From Flavobacteriaceae bacterium (GTDB lineage: Bacteria > Bacteroidota > Bacteroidia > UKL13-3): a stretch of 64,000 bases of DNA. The stretch is from contig SHWZ01000005.1 in assembly GCA_009693575.1 (NCBI GenBank), positions 19,082-83,081 of the forward strand, given 5' to 3'. Within the stretch, counting starts at the first letter, position 1. Each line of letters begins with the position of its first letter. A program made the position numbers and the translations under genes. The notes beneath the pieces were generated by a model that was given only the letters and a program-made list of their open reading frames with translations, made no database searches and was not told where the DNA came from. Shown here piece by piece: positions 37,126 to 46,394 of the stretch.

Positions 37126-37488
37126 TTATCTCTCCCACTCCAAGGCTCCCTTTTTCAATACATAAAAAAAACCAATGAGGAAAAAAGTAACGAACATGAC
37201 TACAGCAATGAAGCCTTCGCTGCCTAGTTCCTTAAAGTTGACTGCATAAGGATAAAAGAAAATTACCTCTACATCAAACAACACAAAAAGAATAGCGGTG
37301 AGGAAGTATTTCACCGAGAATTGAACACGGGCATTGCCCTGTATTTCGATGCCACATTCGAAATTTTCGTCTTTCACAGCTCCTTTACGGCGTGGGCCAA
37401 GGAAGTGGGTAACTACCAGCACCAGCCCTACAAAGCCTACGGCAACCATTGATTGCAGTACAATTGGTAAATAATCTTGAGTTTCCAT
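37126..37488 (-). CDS. nuoA: NADH-quinone oxidoreductase subunit A
   Basis: A 120-residue membrane subunit with three TM helices; the conserved loop FECGIEIQGNARVQFSVKYF is intact. I chose ATG 37488 (METQDYLPIV) over the track's 37569 because of the normal family length and a -7 box at 37500-37507. First gene of the nuoA-G operon. Confidence 0.95.
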   Translation of the reverse strand: METQDYLPIVLQSMVAVGFVGLVLVVTHFLGPRRKGAVKDENFECGIEIQGNARVQFSVKYFLTAILFVLFDVEVIFFYPYAVNFKELGSEGFIAVVMFVTFFLIGFFYVLKKGALEWER

Positions 37489-37499
37489 AAATCGTGCTG

Positions 37500-37507
37500 C
37501 AAATGTA
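37500..37507 (-). promoter_or_regulatory. -7 box of the nuo operon
   Basis: TACATTTG on the minus strand, 11 nt before the nuoA ATG. The -33 region is not convincing. Confidence 0.5.
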
Positions 37508-37607
37508 ACACGGGCAACGGTGCTGCGAAAATGGTAATTGGCAAATTTATTTCGCATAAAAAAGCACATTAGCTTAACTTTACGCCCTTAATTATCAAGG
37601 TCTGATT

Positions 37608-40600
37608 GTGAATAATACTTTTTTGAGCCTCTTTTTATTCTGGCTTGCCATGTCCATTGGCAATAAAAATCAGGCTCAGGTTGTCATCAACGAGCTACAG
37701 GGCATGAACCTAGGCAATATTCTTGACGAAGATGGGCAACCATCCAACTGGGTTGAACTTTACAATAGCGACTCTTTTGATGTGAACCTTCAAGGGTATT
37801 TTTTGAGCAACAAAAACGATAAACAGCAACGTTGGCCTTTGCCCCCAATTATTTTACAGTCAGGCAAGCATTTATTAATTTTTACCTCTGGCAAGGATCG
37901 AAGCTATTTTATTGACCACTGGGAAACGCCAGTTTGGTACAATGATATGTGGAAGTATAGGGTGCCGGCGGCAAACATGGCTAACTGGAATCAGCCCAAC
38001 TTTAATGACGCCCTTTGGGCAAATGGGAAAGGTGGAATTGGATTTGGAGATGGGGACGACAGCACCAATGTAGGAACCTGCACCAGTCTTTACCTGCGAA
38101 AGAAATTTGATGTGACCGATACAGCACAAGTGCTCAAAATGTTGTTTGCTCTTGATTATGATGATGGATATGTAGCCTACCTGAATGGCCAAGAAATTGC
38201 ACGAAATGGGCTAGGTGGCAATCCTCCAAACTGGAATGATCTTGCTTCTATAAACCATGAAGCCGTTATATATACAGGTGGACAACCTGATACGGTGAGT
38301 GTTTTGTCAAATGTTTTCAAAGGCTTACTGAAACCCACTGGTAATCTTTTGGCTATAGAAATCCACAACAATACCGGTAACAGCACTGATATGTCTGCCA
38401 TTCCTTTTTTAAGCTTAGCAATTACTGATTCTGGACAGTGGTATCCAAGCCACAACCTTAGTTGGATTCCTTCTTCGGGCAAAAATTACTTTCACACCAA
38501 TTTTACTACAAAACGCAACACTACAGTTTATCTTAGTGACGCATCGGGAAAAATTCTTGATGAAAAAAGCACTGGATATTTAGATAGCGGTTTGGTGGCT
38601 GCAAGAATTCCTGATGGAAAAAACTGGTGCATAAGTGCTACAGAAACACCTGACAGCAGCAACAATGGGCAAAAATGTATTGCAGGATATGCACCAACTC
38701 CGAGCTTCAACCTGAAGGCTGGATTCTACAATTCCAACCAAAGTCTTGCTCTCTCAAGTCCCAACAATAAATGCATCATTCGATTCACCACCAATTGCAA
38801 AGAACCGGATAGCAGCTCAAAACTTTTCACAGGGTCAATTATTCTTCAAAAAAGTACAGTGGTGAAAGCTCGTTGCTTTGACACATCAGGGTCCATGCTT
38901 CCAAGTAAGGTTGTTACCAATAGCTATTTTATTAAGGAGAGTGTTGATTTGCCTGTGATTTCTATATCCGCTGATTCAAGTGATATTTGGGACTACTACA
39001 AAGGTATCTATGTATATGGTCCCAACGCCGACTCGGTGAATTTCCCCTACTTTGGTTCTAATTTTTGGCAAAACTGGGAAAAACCATGTCATGTAGAATA
39101 TTTCAAGCCCAGCAAGAAGGGCAATCAATTGTTTGAGTTAGATGCCGGATTGAGCATACACGGCAACTGGAGCAAAGGTTTCCCTCAACGAAGTTTCAGA
39201 ATAGAAACCCGAAATATGTATGATAGTTCCAAGATTAACTATCCATTATGGGATGTGAGAGGCTATTCAGAAATTGAAAACTTTAATATACGCAATGCTG
39301 GCATAGATTGGATGAACTGCCACTTGCGTGATGATGTGATGCAGCAAAATGTATTGAACACCCATAACGACATAATGGCAAGTCAGCCATGTGTGGTTTT
39401 TTTGAATGGATTGTATTGGGGTGTTTACCAAATTCGCGAGAAGCAAGACCAAGACTACTTGAAAGCTATTCATGGCATAGACCCCGCCAATGTAGATATA
39501 CTGAAATGGAATAACTCGGTTGAACGAGGTGATGGCACTGACTGGACCAATCTTTATTCATTCATCTCGAGTAGCGATATGACCCAAGCCAATAGCTATG
39601 ACAGCCTGACAAAGCTCGTGGACATCGAAAACTATGCAGACTATTTTGCCTCAGAAACTTATTATGTAAACAATGATTGGCTGGGAGATTGGACCAATAA
39701 TATTAAGTTCTGGAAGGAGAAAAAACAGGGCAGAAAGTGGCGTTATATTATGTGGGATACTGATTTTGGACTTGGCCTGTCCAGTAGTCCAGACTATGAT
39801 AAACTATATGCTCTTCGCTATCCTAATTCATGGAACTGGCATTCGGTTATGTTTGATACTATTATCACCAACTCAAACTTCCGGAAGTATTTTGTGAACC
39901 GATATGCAGATTTAATCAATACGGTCTTTCTGCCCTCCCACCTCAAGACAACACTGAAAGAGTTTGTAGATACCATGGACGATGAGATGCTACGCAGCTA
40001 TAAGCGGTGGACAGCTCAAACTGACCTAACGAATTGGCAAAACAATCTCACAAATATGCGGAATTTTATTGACGCACGTCCGGCATATGCCCGCAATTTT
40101 ATTCAAAGCAATTTCAACCTTGGCGGACAAGTAACTCTTACGTTGGATGTGCAGCCGGCTGGAGCTGGCAAAATTCATATAAGCACCATAACACCAACTA
40201 AATATCCGTGGAATGGAGTATATTTTAATGGGGTGCCTGTTATGATTACGGCCATTGCCAACCCTGGTTACACATTCAGTCATTATGCTATTGGGGCTGC
40301 TACAGACAGCAGTCAGTCTGTGTTAAAAAACTATACCTCTTCAACAACTATCAAAGCTTATTTCACAGGAGGAAAAATGGCTTTGAAATTGGCGGTAAGT
40401 GAAATAAACTACAACTCGCCTGACACGATAGACCCTGGTAACTGGGTGGAGCTGCACAACTATGGCAATTATCCACTCGACATTAGTGAGTATACCCTTC
40501 ATACACAAGGTGATTTCAGAAAGTTTAGTATCCCTTTGGGAACGGTTATTCCAACCAACAGCTATTTGGTGTTATGTGAAGATTCGGTGAAGTTCAAACA

Positions 40601-43600
40601 ATCGAATCCCCTTGTAAAAAACCTCCTTGGCAACCTAGGCTTTTCGCTGGGTAACAATAGCGATTCCATTACCCTGAAAGACTGGACGGGTAAGACTCTA
40701 CAAAAATTTGCATATAGTGACACCATGCCTTGGCCACAACTGACTGATGGCTGGGGTCGCACCCTCGAACACCTCAACGATTCTGCCTATCCTAACCTAC
40801 CCGAAAGTTGGTTCAACGGCTGTATTGGTGGCTCACCTGGGCAAAGATTTTCTCCATGCAATGAGGCAGTAGTTGTTTCTGAAATTAATTACAAATCGGA
40901 TAGCAAGAATGATGCGGGAGACTGGGTGGAGTTGCACAACAGTACCAGCAGTGCAATCAATTTAGGGGGTTGGAAGTTCTATGACAACGATGACAACGCT
41001 GTCTATACAATTCCAAAAAACACTACTATTGCGGCCAGTGGATATTTGGTTCTTGCTAGCAGTATCAGCAAGTTTCAAAATATATATCCAAACGTGGGCA
41101 ATGCAGTTGGCTCATTCAGTTTCGGGCTGAACGCCAGTGGCGAAGTATTGCGACTCTTTGATAGCATGGGTAACCTCCAGTTCAACATGCGTTATGACCG
41201 CAAACAACCTCAATGGCCCTACAAACCAGACGGGTTAGGATATACTTTGGAAATAAAGGATTCTACATTGGATTATTCATCAGGTGAAAGTTGGACAAGT
41301 GGGTGCTATCTTGGTTCTCCAGGCAATGCAAGAAACTTTTGCAAAGAAGATTTAACCATTTCAGAAATTAACCCAAATATGGAAACTTCGCTTGATAAGG
41401 GCGACTATTTGGAATTATATAATTTCGGGACACATGATTTACAACTTGGTGGCTGGCTTTTGAAAACAAGAACCCAAAACTGGATTTTTCCCAAAGGTAC
41501 AGAAATAAAAAATGGGAGACGTCTTCTACTTTGTGGTATCGATAGCAATCTTTCTTCTTGGAATCACTTGGCTTTGCAAGGGTTTTATTTGGATAATACT
41601 TCGGATTCCATACTGCTTACGGACGAAAATGGCAATGTGGTTCTAGCCGCCAATTATGATCAAGTTTCAGGGTATCCCGAGATGGTTTTTGGCAAAGGTT
41701 TTACCTTTGAGTTAAAGACCGATACCGCCAATCTCCTTAATCCCTTTTCATGGTTTGCGGGTTGCTTGGGAGGTAGCCCAGGAGTAGCCTACAAACCGTG
41801 TGCTTCTAATATTTTAGTGTCTGAAATTAACTATAGTTCCGCCCCTGAAATAGATGCAGGCGATTGGCTGGAATTATATAATTCAACGGCCAATGCAATT
41901 TCGCTGAGCAGCTGGAGTCTAACAACTAAACAAATCAATTCCAAACTAAGTACGATAAATATACAATCTTCTTCTCGTTTAGTATTAGCAGCCGATTCCA
42001 TCAAATTCAGCAAACAGTTTCCAGCGGTTCGCAATGTGGTTTTTTATTCAAGCATAAACCTAGACAGCTACACTGATTATATAAAGCTATACGATAGTGC
42101 AGGCACTTTGAAACTTAGTCTAGGCTATCATTCTACAACACCCTGGGATGTGTATGCCGCCAGTAATGGATATACTTTGGAGCTAAAAAATGGCCTCATT
42201 AATCCAACGAATTTTTCTGAGCCTGTATCGTGGCAGCATGGGTGCTTGGGAGGTAGCCCCGGAGATAGCACCGGTAGTTGTGTGGCCGAAATTTCTGTTT
42301 CTGAGCTTAGCCTAAAACCTGACACTTTGCTCAATAGTGGCAAATGGATTGAGCTTCACAATTTTGGAAATAAACCGCAAAACCTGTTAGGCTTCTCAGT
42401 TTTTGTAAGTGGTAATAGTTATGTTTTCAAACAAAATAATTGGCTCCACCCCAATGGCTATTTGCCTTTAGCTATGGATTCTTCATTATTTAACAAGGCC
42501 TATAAAATACGTTCCACTGGCCAAATTAATCTGGATTCAATAGCCACAAATGCGAGTATTCTATTGGCTGATGAAAAAGGCAGAAACATTTACAAATCAG
42601 GATATGTCTTATCAAACAGCTTACTCGGATATGGACCTACCTTGGAAAGCCGGAATGATACCGGAGCGACTACCTCCAATTGGTTCCTCGGATGTCCGGG
42701 TGGCTCTCCAGGTGCTGCATTTTCATTATGTTCCTTCAATCCCTTGATTGCTGAAATAAATACAAACCCAGACCCAAAGCTCGATGATGGTCAGTGGCTT
42801 GAAATATGGAATAAAGATAGCATAACAACACTTGACCTTAGTGGATGGGCTGTTGGTGGAGACGCAGCTGCTTTGGCATTTACCCTTCCGTCCAAAATCA
42901 TCCTGAAACCTAATGCTCGTTTGGTACTTTGTTCGGATACTTTGAAGTTCAAAGCGGTTCATCCTTTTAGCAAAAACTATATTGGAAACATAAGCTTCAA
43001 ATTGGACAGCACGGGCGTTTTAAGACTTTGGAGCCAACAAGTCCAGCCAGAGCTCGTGTTATTTTATCACAACATTTACCAACAGCCCGGCTATTCATTG
43101 GAATTGCTAAAAGTAGATAACCAGCTAGAAGGATTTTCAAATACCGCAGCATGGCAAAAGGGCTGTTATACTGGTTCGCCCACTTTGCCCTATGAGTCTT
43201 GTAACACATCTATCTGGGTCTCGGAAATAAACTACCACAGCAGCTTGGCCAATGATGCTGGCGATTGGCTTGAACTATGGAACAAAACTGCTTTACCATT
43301 TTTAATGAATGGTTGGAATATCCTGAATGAGTCTGGGAAGCGTATTGCGTTGGGCAATCTCACTGTCCCTGAAGATTCTTTCTGGGTGATAGCCTCAGAC
43401 TCTGTCAAATTTGCTAAGCAACACCCAGCTGTAAGCAACGAAACATTCGAATCTTTCTCCTTGACTAATACCGATCGCCTTCGCTTATACAGTGGGGATG
43501 GCCGTCTTCATTGGATGCAAAAATGGAGTAACATCTCCCCATGGAACGACTCGGCCGATGGACTGGGCTATACGCTGGAATTAAACTTGAAAGCGTCTGA

Positions 43601-43922
43601 CCCTACTCAGCCGCAAAGCTGGTTCATTGGCTGCTTTGGTGGTTCGCCGAACAAGAGGTTTCAATCGTGCGTAAAATCTGGAATAAGTCAGGGGCAAATT
43701 AACAATAACGAATTGCGAATTTATCCAAACCCAGCCAAAAACGAAATCACCATTGATTGTTTAGATTTATTCAGACAAACGCTTACTATTGTGGATATGC
43801 TAGGTAGAACCACATATGAAACCTCATTTCAGGGCAAAACAATTTTGCCAGTGGCTGATTGGTCCAGGGGCATATATATAATCAACATTGGTAGTTCAAG
43901 GGTGAAGTTGGTGATTGATTAA
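37608..43922 (+). CDS. Giant surface protein: lamin-tail domains, CotH kinase, T9SS sorting domain
   Basis: 2104 residues, GTG start with signal peptide ending near NQAQ. Order of parts: a lamin-tail domain (VVINELQGMNLGN) at ~25-110; a jelly-roll segment at ~110-285 (DYDDGYVAYLNGQEIARNG); a chitobiase C-terminal-like domain at ~365-445; a CotH-type kinase domain at ~450-840 (LSIHGNWSKGFPQRSFRIE; YIMWDTDFGLGL); a Listeria-repeat-like strand region near 845-920; then seven further lamin-tail repeats, each starting like VSEINY...DAGDWVEL and ending GCLGGSPG; and a type A T9SS domain (RIYPNPAKNEITID). It is exported and cell-surface attached or released. CotH domains can phosphorylate proteins, but the substrate here is unknown. 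Confidence 0.9.
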   Translation: MNNTFLSLFLFWLAMSIGNKNQAQVVINELQGMNLGNILDEDGQPSNWVELYNSDSFDVNLQGYFLSNKNDKQQRWPLPPIILQSGKHLLIFTSGKDRSYFIDHWETPVWYNDMWKYRVPAANMANWNQPNFNDALWANGKGGIGFGDGDDSTNVGTCTSLYLRKKFDVTDTAQVLKMLFALDYDDGYVAYLNGQEIARNGLGGNPPNWNDLASINHEAVIYTGGQPDTVSVLSNVFKGLLKPTGNLLAIEIHNNTGNSTDMSAIPFLSLAITDSGQWYPSHNLSWIPSSGKNYFHTNFTTKRNTTVYLSDASGKILDEKSTGYLDSGLVAARIPDGKNWCISATETPDSSNNGQKCIAGYAPTPSFNLKAGFYNSNQSLALSSPNNKCIIRFTTNCKEPDSSSKLFTGSIILQKSTVVKARCFDTSGSMLPSKVVTNSYFIKESVDLPVISISADSSDIWDYYKGIYVYGPNADSVNFPYFGSNFWQNWEKPCHVEYFKPSKKGNQLFELDAGLSIHGNWSKGFPQRSFRIETRNMYDSSKINYPLWDVRGYSEIENFNIRNAGIDWMNCHLRDDVMQQNVLNTHNDIMASQPCVVFLNGLYWGVYQIREKQDQDYLKAIHGIDPANVDILKWNNSVERGDGTDWTNLYSFISSSDMTQANSYDSLTKLVDIENYADYFASETYYVNNDWLGDWTNNIKFWKEKKQGRKWRYIMWDTDFGLGLSSSPDYDKLYALRYPNSWNWHSVMFDTIITNSNFRKYFVNRYADLINTVFLPSHLKTTLKEFVDTMDDEMLRSYKRWTAQTDLTNWQNNLTNMRNFIDARPAYARNFIQSNFNLGGQVTLTLDVQPAGAGKIHISTITPTKYPWNGVYFNGVPVMITAIANPGYTFSHYAIGAATDSSQSVLKNYTSSTTIKAYFTGGKMALKLAVSEINYNSPDTIDPGNWVELHNYGNYPLDISEYTLHTQGDFRKFSIPLGTVIPTNSYLVLCEDSVKFKQSNPLVKNLLGNLGFSLGNNSDSITLKDWTGKTLQKFAYSDTMPWPQLTDGWGRTLEHLNDSAYPNLPESWFNGCIGGSPGQRFSPCNEAVVVSEINYKSDSKNDAGDWVELHNSTSSAINLGGWKFYDNDDNAVYTIPKNTTIAASGYLVLASSISKFQNIYPNVGNAVGSFSFGLNASGEVLRLFDSMGNLQFNMRYDRKQPQWPYKPDGLGYTLEIKDSTLDYSSGESWTSGCYLGSPGNARNFCKEDLTISEINPNMETSLDKGDYLELYNFGTHDLQLGGWLLKTRTQNWIFPKGTEIKNGRRLLLCGIDSNLSSWNHLALQGFYLDNTSDSILLTDENGNVVLAANYDQVSGYPEMVFGKGFTFELKTDTANLLNPFSWFAGCLGGSPGVAYKPCASNILVSEINYSSAPEIDAGDWLELYNSTANAISLSSWSLTTKQINSKLSTINIQSSSRLVLAADSIKFSKQFPAVRNVVFYSSINLDSYTDYIKLYDSAGTLKLSLGYHSTTPWDVYAASNGYTLELKNGLINPTNFSEPVSWQHGCLGGSPGDSTGSCVAEISVSELSLKPDTLLNSGKWIELHNFGNKPQNLLGFSVFVSGNSYVFKQNNWLHPNGYLPLAMDSSLFNKAYKIRSTGQINLDSIATNASILLADEKGRNIYKSGYVLSNSLLGYGPTLESRNDTGATTSNWFLGCPGGSPGAAFSLCSFNPLIAEINTNPDPKLDDGQWLEIWNKDSITTLDLSGWAVGGDAAALAFTLPSKIILKPNARLVLCSDTLKFKAVHPFSKNYIGNISFKLDSTGVLRLWSQQVQPELVLFYHNIYQQPGYSLELLKVDNQLEGFSNTAAWQKGCYTGSPTLPYESCNTSIWVSEINYHSSLANDAGDWLELWNKTALPFLMNGWNILNESGKRIALGNLTVPEDSFWVIASDSVKFAKQHPAVSNETFESFSLTNTDRLRLYSGDGRLHWMQKWSNISPWNDSADGLGYTLELNLKASDPTQPQSWFIGCFGGSPNKRFQSCVKSGISQGQINNNELRIYPNPAKNEITIDCLDLFRQTLTIVDMLGRTTYETSFQGKTILPVADWSRGIYIINIGSSRVKLVID

Positions 43923-44043
43923 CTACTAAAAGTTAGCCCTTTGCCATGCTCACAAAAATGGGCAACTTGCGAAAGCCAGTGTTCACATCAGCAAAAACTT
44001 CCTTCGAGTGTATCAGCCTCAGCCCCATATTTGTGCCGTCATT

Positions 44044-45015
44044 ATGGCTCCTGAAAAAATAGAAGTAAGTCAGCAACAAGTGTCTTCAATGGTGAAGCTG
44101 TTGGACGACAACGACCAAGAGGTGAGCCGCCATGTAGAAGACAAGTTGTTGAGCTACGGGGCAAGTGTGGTGCAGCTGCTGCAAACCGAATGGGAAACTA
44201 GCTTTGAGGCTATCATTCAACAGAAGCTGGAAAATTTGATAGCCAAAATACAATTTGATGATGTAAAAAAATGCCTGACTGCTTGGGCTGCCAACAGTGA
44301 AGAAGACCTGCTGGAAGGTGTATGTGTTATTGCCCGTTACAAATATCCAGATCTCGACAAGCAGGAGATTAGCAATATGTTGGATAAGATTAGGTTGGAT
44401 ATTTGGCTTGAGTTACACTACCAACTGTCTTCGCTTGAAAAGGTCAAGATAATAAACCATGTGCTTTTCAACTTGTATGGCTTCAATGCCAATGTGAACC
44501 ACTATCACTCACCACAAAATTCTTACATAAACAATGTGTTGGAGAGTCGGAAGGGAAATCCGATTTCGCTCTCAGTGGTGTACCAATTGGTGGCTCAGCG
44601 GCTCAATATTCCTATTTATGGCGTGAACCTGCCCCAACATTTTGTGCTAGCCTACTGTAATGATAGTGGGCTGGAAACTCTTGACCATTTCAAAGACCCG
44701 ATTGATTTGAACAACTTTAACAAAGGTCGCATCCTTTTTTACATCAATGCCTTCAACCGAGGAGCGGTGCTATCACTCGCGAATATTGAGCAGTTTGTAA
44801 AACAACTGAACCTGCCTCACGATCCACATTATTTTGCCCCTTGCACCAATTTGAATATAGCCAAGCGGATGCTACGAAATCTGCAACATGCCTATGCTCA
44901 TCATAACGACCCCAACCGCGAAAGGGATGTGCGTGAGATGCTGGCCATACTTGGCGAAGTGCAGGTAGAACAAGAGCCGGGCCTTGATGCGAGTGATGGG
45001 GAGGAAGAGGATTAA
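44044..45015 (+). CDS. SirB1/transglutaminase-like family protein
   Basis: 323 residues from ATG 44044 (MAPEKIEVSQQQ); the track's 44008 start adds unrelated codons. The N-terminal ~110 residues are helical, HEAT-like (VSRHVEDKLLSYGASVVQLL). The middle matches the transglutaminase-like SirB1 family: NYHSPQNSYINNVLESRKGNPISLS and VNLPQHFVLAY. Function of the family is poorly known. Cytosolic. An intrinsic terminator follows directly. Confidence 0.8.
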   Translation: MAPEKIEVSQQQVSSMVKLLDDNDQEVSRHVEDKLLSYGASVVQLLQTEWETSFEAIIQQKLENLIAKIQFDDVKKCLTAWAANSEEDLLEGVCVIARYKYPDLDKQEISNMLDKIRLDIWLELHYQLSSLEKVKIINHVLFNLYGFNANVNHYHSPQNSYINNVLESRKGNPISLSVVYQLVAQRLNIPIYGVNLPQHFVLAYCNDSGLETLDHFKDPIDLNNFNKGRILFYINAFNRGAVLSLANIEQFVKQLNLPHDPHYFAPCTNLNIAKRMLRNLQHAYAHHNDPNRERDVREMLAILGEVQVEQEPGLDASDGEEED

Positions 45016-45019
45016 CATA

Positions 45020-45054
45020 AAAAACCCCGCCGAATTATTTTACGGCAGGGCTTT
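45020..45054. terminator. Bidirectional intrinsic terminator
   Basis: CCCCGCCG (45025-45032) pairs with CGGCAGGG (45043-45050, one bulged A) with an A-run before and CTTT after, between two convergent genes. The A-run gives a U-run on the minus strand, so it probably serves both. Confidence 0.7.
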
Positions 45055-45081
45055 GGGTGTGTATCAGCTATAGTGAATTTT

Positions 45082-45402
45082 TTAGGCTATGCTAGGTATC
45101 ATGCCCGGGCGGTATTGCGTTCGCAGTATGTCCAACTGCATTAGTATGCGGTTGTTTAGTTCTATCAGCATCTTCACCTGGTTTCGCACCAGTGGGCGGT
45201 CTTGCTTTATTTTTGGTAGAAATTGTATGAGGTTGGAAAATGTGCAAGACAGTATGTTTTGCCGCTTTTCGAACATTGGAAGCTCCAACTCGAAGGTTCT
45301 GCTTTGGGGGTTTAGGTTTGAAAGCCCCGCCTCTACTTCCATCATCCGCGACTGCAGGCCGCTAAGTTCTTTGTTGTAATTTTCTAAGTTAATATGTTTC
45401 AT
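45082..45402 (-). CDS. Small helical protein of unknown function, 106 aa
   Basis: All-helical, charged sequence (MKHINLENYNKELSGLQSRMMEVEAGL; RNQVKMLIELNNRILMQLDIL) suggesting a coiled-coil or helical bundle. No signal peptide or recognised domain. It sits alone facing the SirB1-like gene across a shared terminator. Reasonable gene by composition, but unproven. Confidence 0.5.
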   Translation of the reverse strand: MKHINLENYNKELSGLQSRMMEVEAGLSNLNPQSRTFELELPMFEKRQNILSCTFSNLIQFLPKIKQDRPLVRNQVKMLIELNNRILMQLDILRTQYRPGMIPSIA

Positions 45403-45604
45403 TACTGTGTGTTATTTGATATTGCAAGATTCGGCCATAAATCTTTCGCAATGTTTCAAATTTCTTGTAAAATGTTACATATCGTCAACGAATGGTAAAA
45501 TATCTGCCATTTATCGTGGCAGTTTTTTTAGAAATAATTTTTCTTAGCCCCGCAATAAATTCCTACTATTGTGGTTAGTTAATTCCTACTAACCTAAAAA
45601 TCAA

Positions 45605-46174
45605 ATGAAAACCACAATCACTCTTTGGCTAATTAGCCAAATGGCTACTGCCCAATTTGGAACTTATCATGTGTGGGACTAAGTAAACCAAAGTGCGGTG
45701 CATCGACAGCAGAACGATTCCAAGCAAAAACCTTGGATTGACAGCACTCGCAATAGCAAAGTGTACAAGTATATGTCGGTTTCATTCAAACTGGGCAAAG
45801 GCGGGAAGATGAAAATGACTGACTCAACTATTTCGACCAAAAACAGCCACGGTTACTACGATCACACCATCAGCTACAACAGCAAGGGTAGGTTGTTTTG
45901 GGAGAAAACCATAGGGAGGAATGAAAAAGGAAGGATGCTATGTTACCAACAAACGTATTACCAGAAAAAGAAAAAATCGCGAACCTCGGCTTACTTATCA
46001 GAACAAGCTGCGGTAGGATATTTTGGAAAAAGGGGGTTCGTTGGGGAAGCAATGGGGGGGTATAACACATATAGGCTTTTTGGCAAAAACCTTTTAACCG
46101 AAACGGATGTTAAATATTATAGGAAAAACAATAAACTACATAAAAGATGGAAAAATTACCACCGAACAACTTGA
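45605..46174 (+). pseudogene. Secreted-protein gene interrupted by an in-frame TAA
   Basis: ATG at 45605 opens a signal peptide (MKTTITLWLISQMATAQ), and after 25 codons a TAA stands at 45680-45682. The same frame then continues open for 163 further codons to the stop at 46172-46174, with coherent sequence (VYKYMSVSFKLGKGGKMKMT; GRLFWEKTIGRNEKGRMLCY). The ORF track reports only the part after 45698 as an independent 158-residue protein, which lacks a start context. The gene was probably a ~189-residue exported protein inactivated by a nonsense mutation, unless the stop is read through or is a sequencing error. Family not recognised. Confidence 0.6.
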
Positions 46175-46394
46175 ACACTGGCTCGCCAGAAAACCAACTG
46201 ATGCTACACAACTTGAAAGACTTATTGGAAATAACAGACTTGAGGCAGAGCATGGAAGAATCATCGCAGAGCATGGAAGAGTCGTTGCAGAGCATGAGAG
46301 AGTCGTTGCAGATACTTCAGGAAGAATTAGCACGGCGAAAATTGCTGAATCTCTAAAGCGATTAGATGAACTTATAGCTCCGATGGACTGCTGA
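46107..46394 (+). CDS. Possible 95-aa heptad-repeat protein
   Basis: An open frame overlapping the end of the previous pseudogene. Its centre is encoded by a 21-bp tandem repeat and reads as seven-residue units (AEHGRII-AEHGRVV-AEHERVV). A second frame (ATG 46147 to 46356, 69 aa) also gives heptads (QSMEESS-QSMEESL-QSMRESL) that look more like a coiled coil. I cannot decide which frame, if either, is translated. Treat as low confidence. Confidence 0.3.
   Translation: MLNIIGKTINYIKDGKITTEQLEHWLARKPTDATQLERLIGNNRLEAEHGRIIAEHGRVVAEHERVVADTSGRISTAKIAESLKRLDELIAPMDC
46238..46315 (+). repeat. 21-bp tandem repeat, about 3.5 units
   Basis: Units GCAGAGCATGGAAGAATCATC, GCAGAGCATGGAAGAGTCGTT and GCAGAGCATGAGAGAGTCGTT follow each other, with a partial unit (GCAGATACTTCAG) after. 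A multiple of seven codons, so copy-number changes would keep frame. Confidence 0.75.

Noticed and set aside
45698-46174. ORF track call of an independent 158-residue protein
   Set aside because: Its frame continues upstream through one TAA to a signal peptide at 45605; better described as an interrupted gene.
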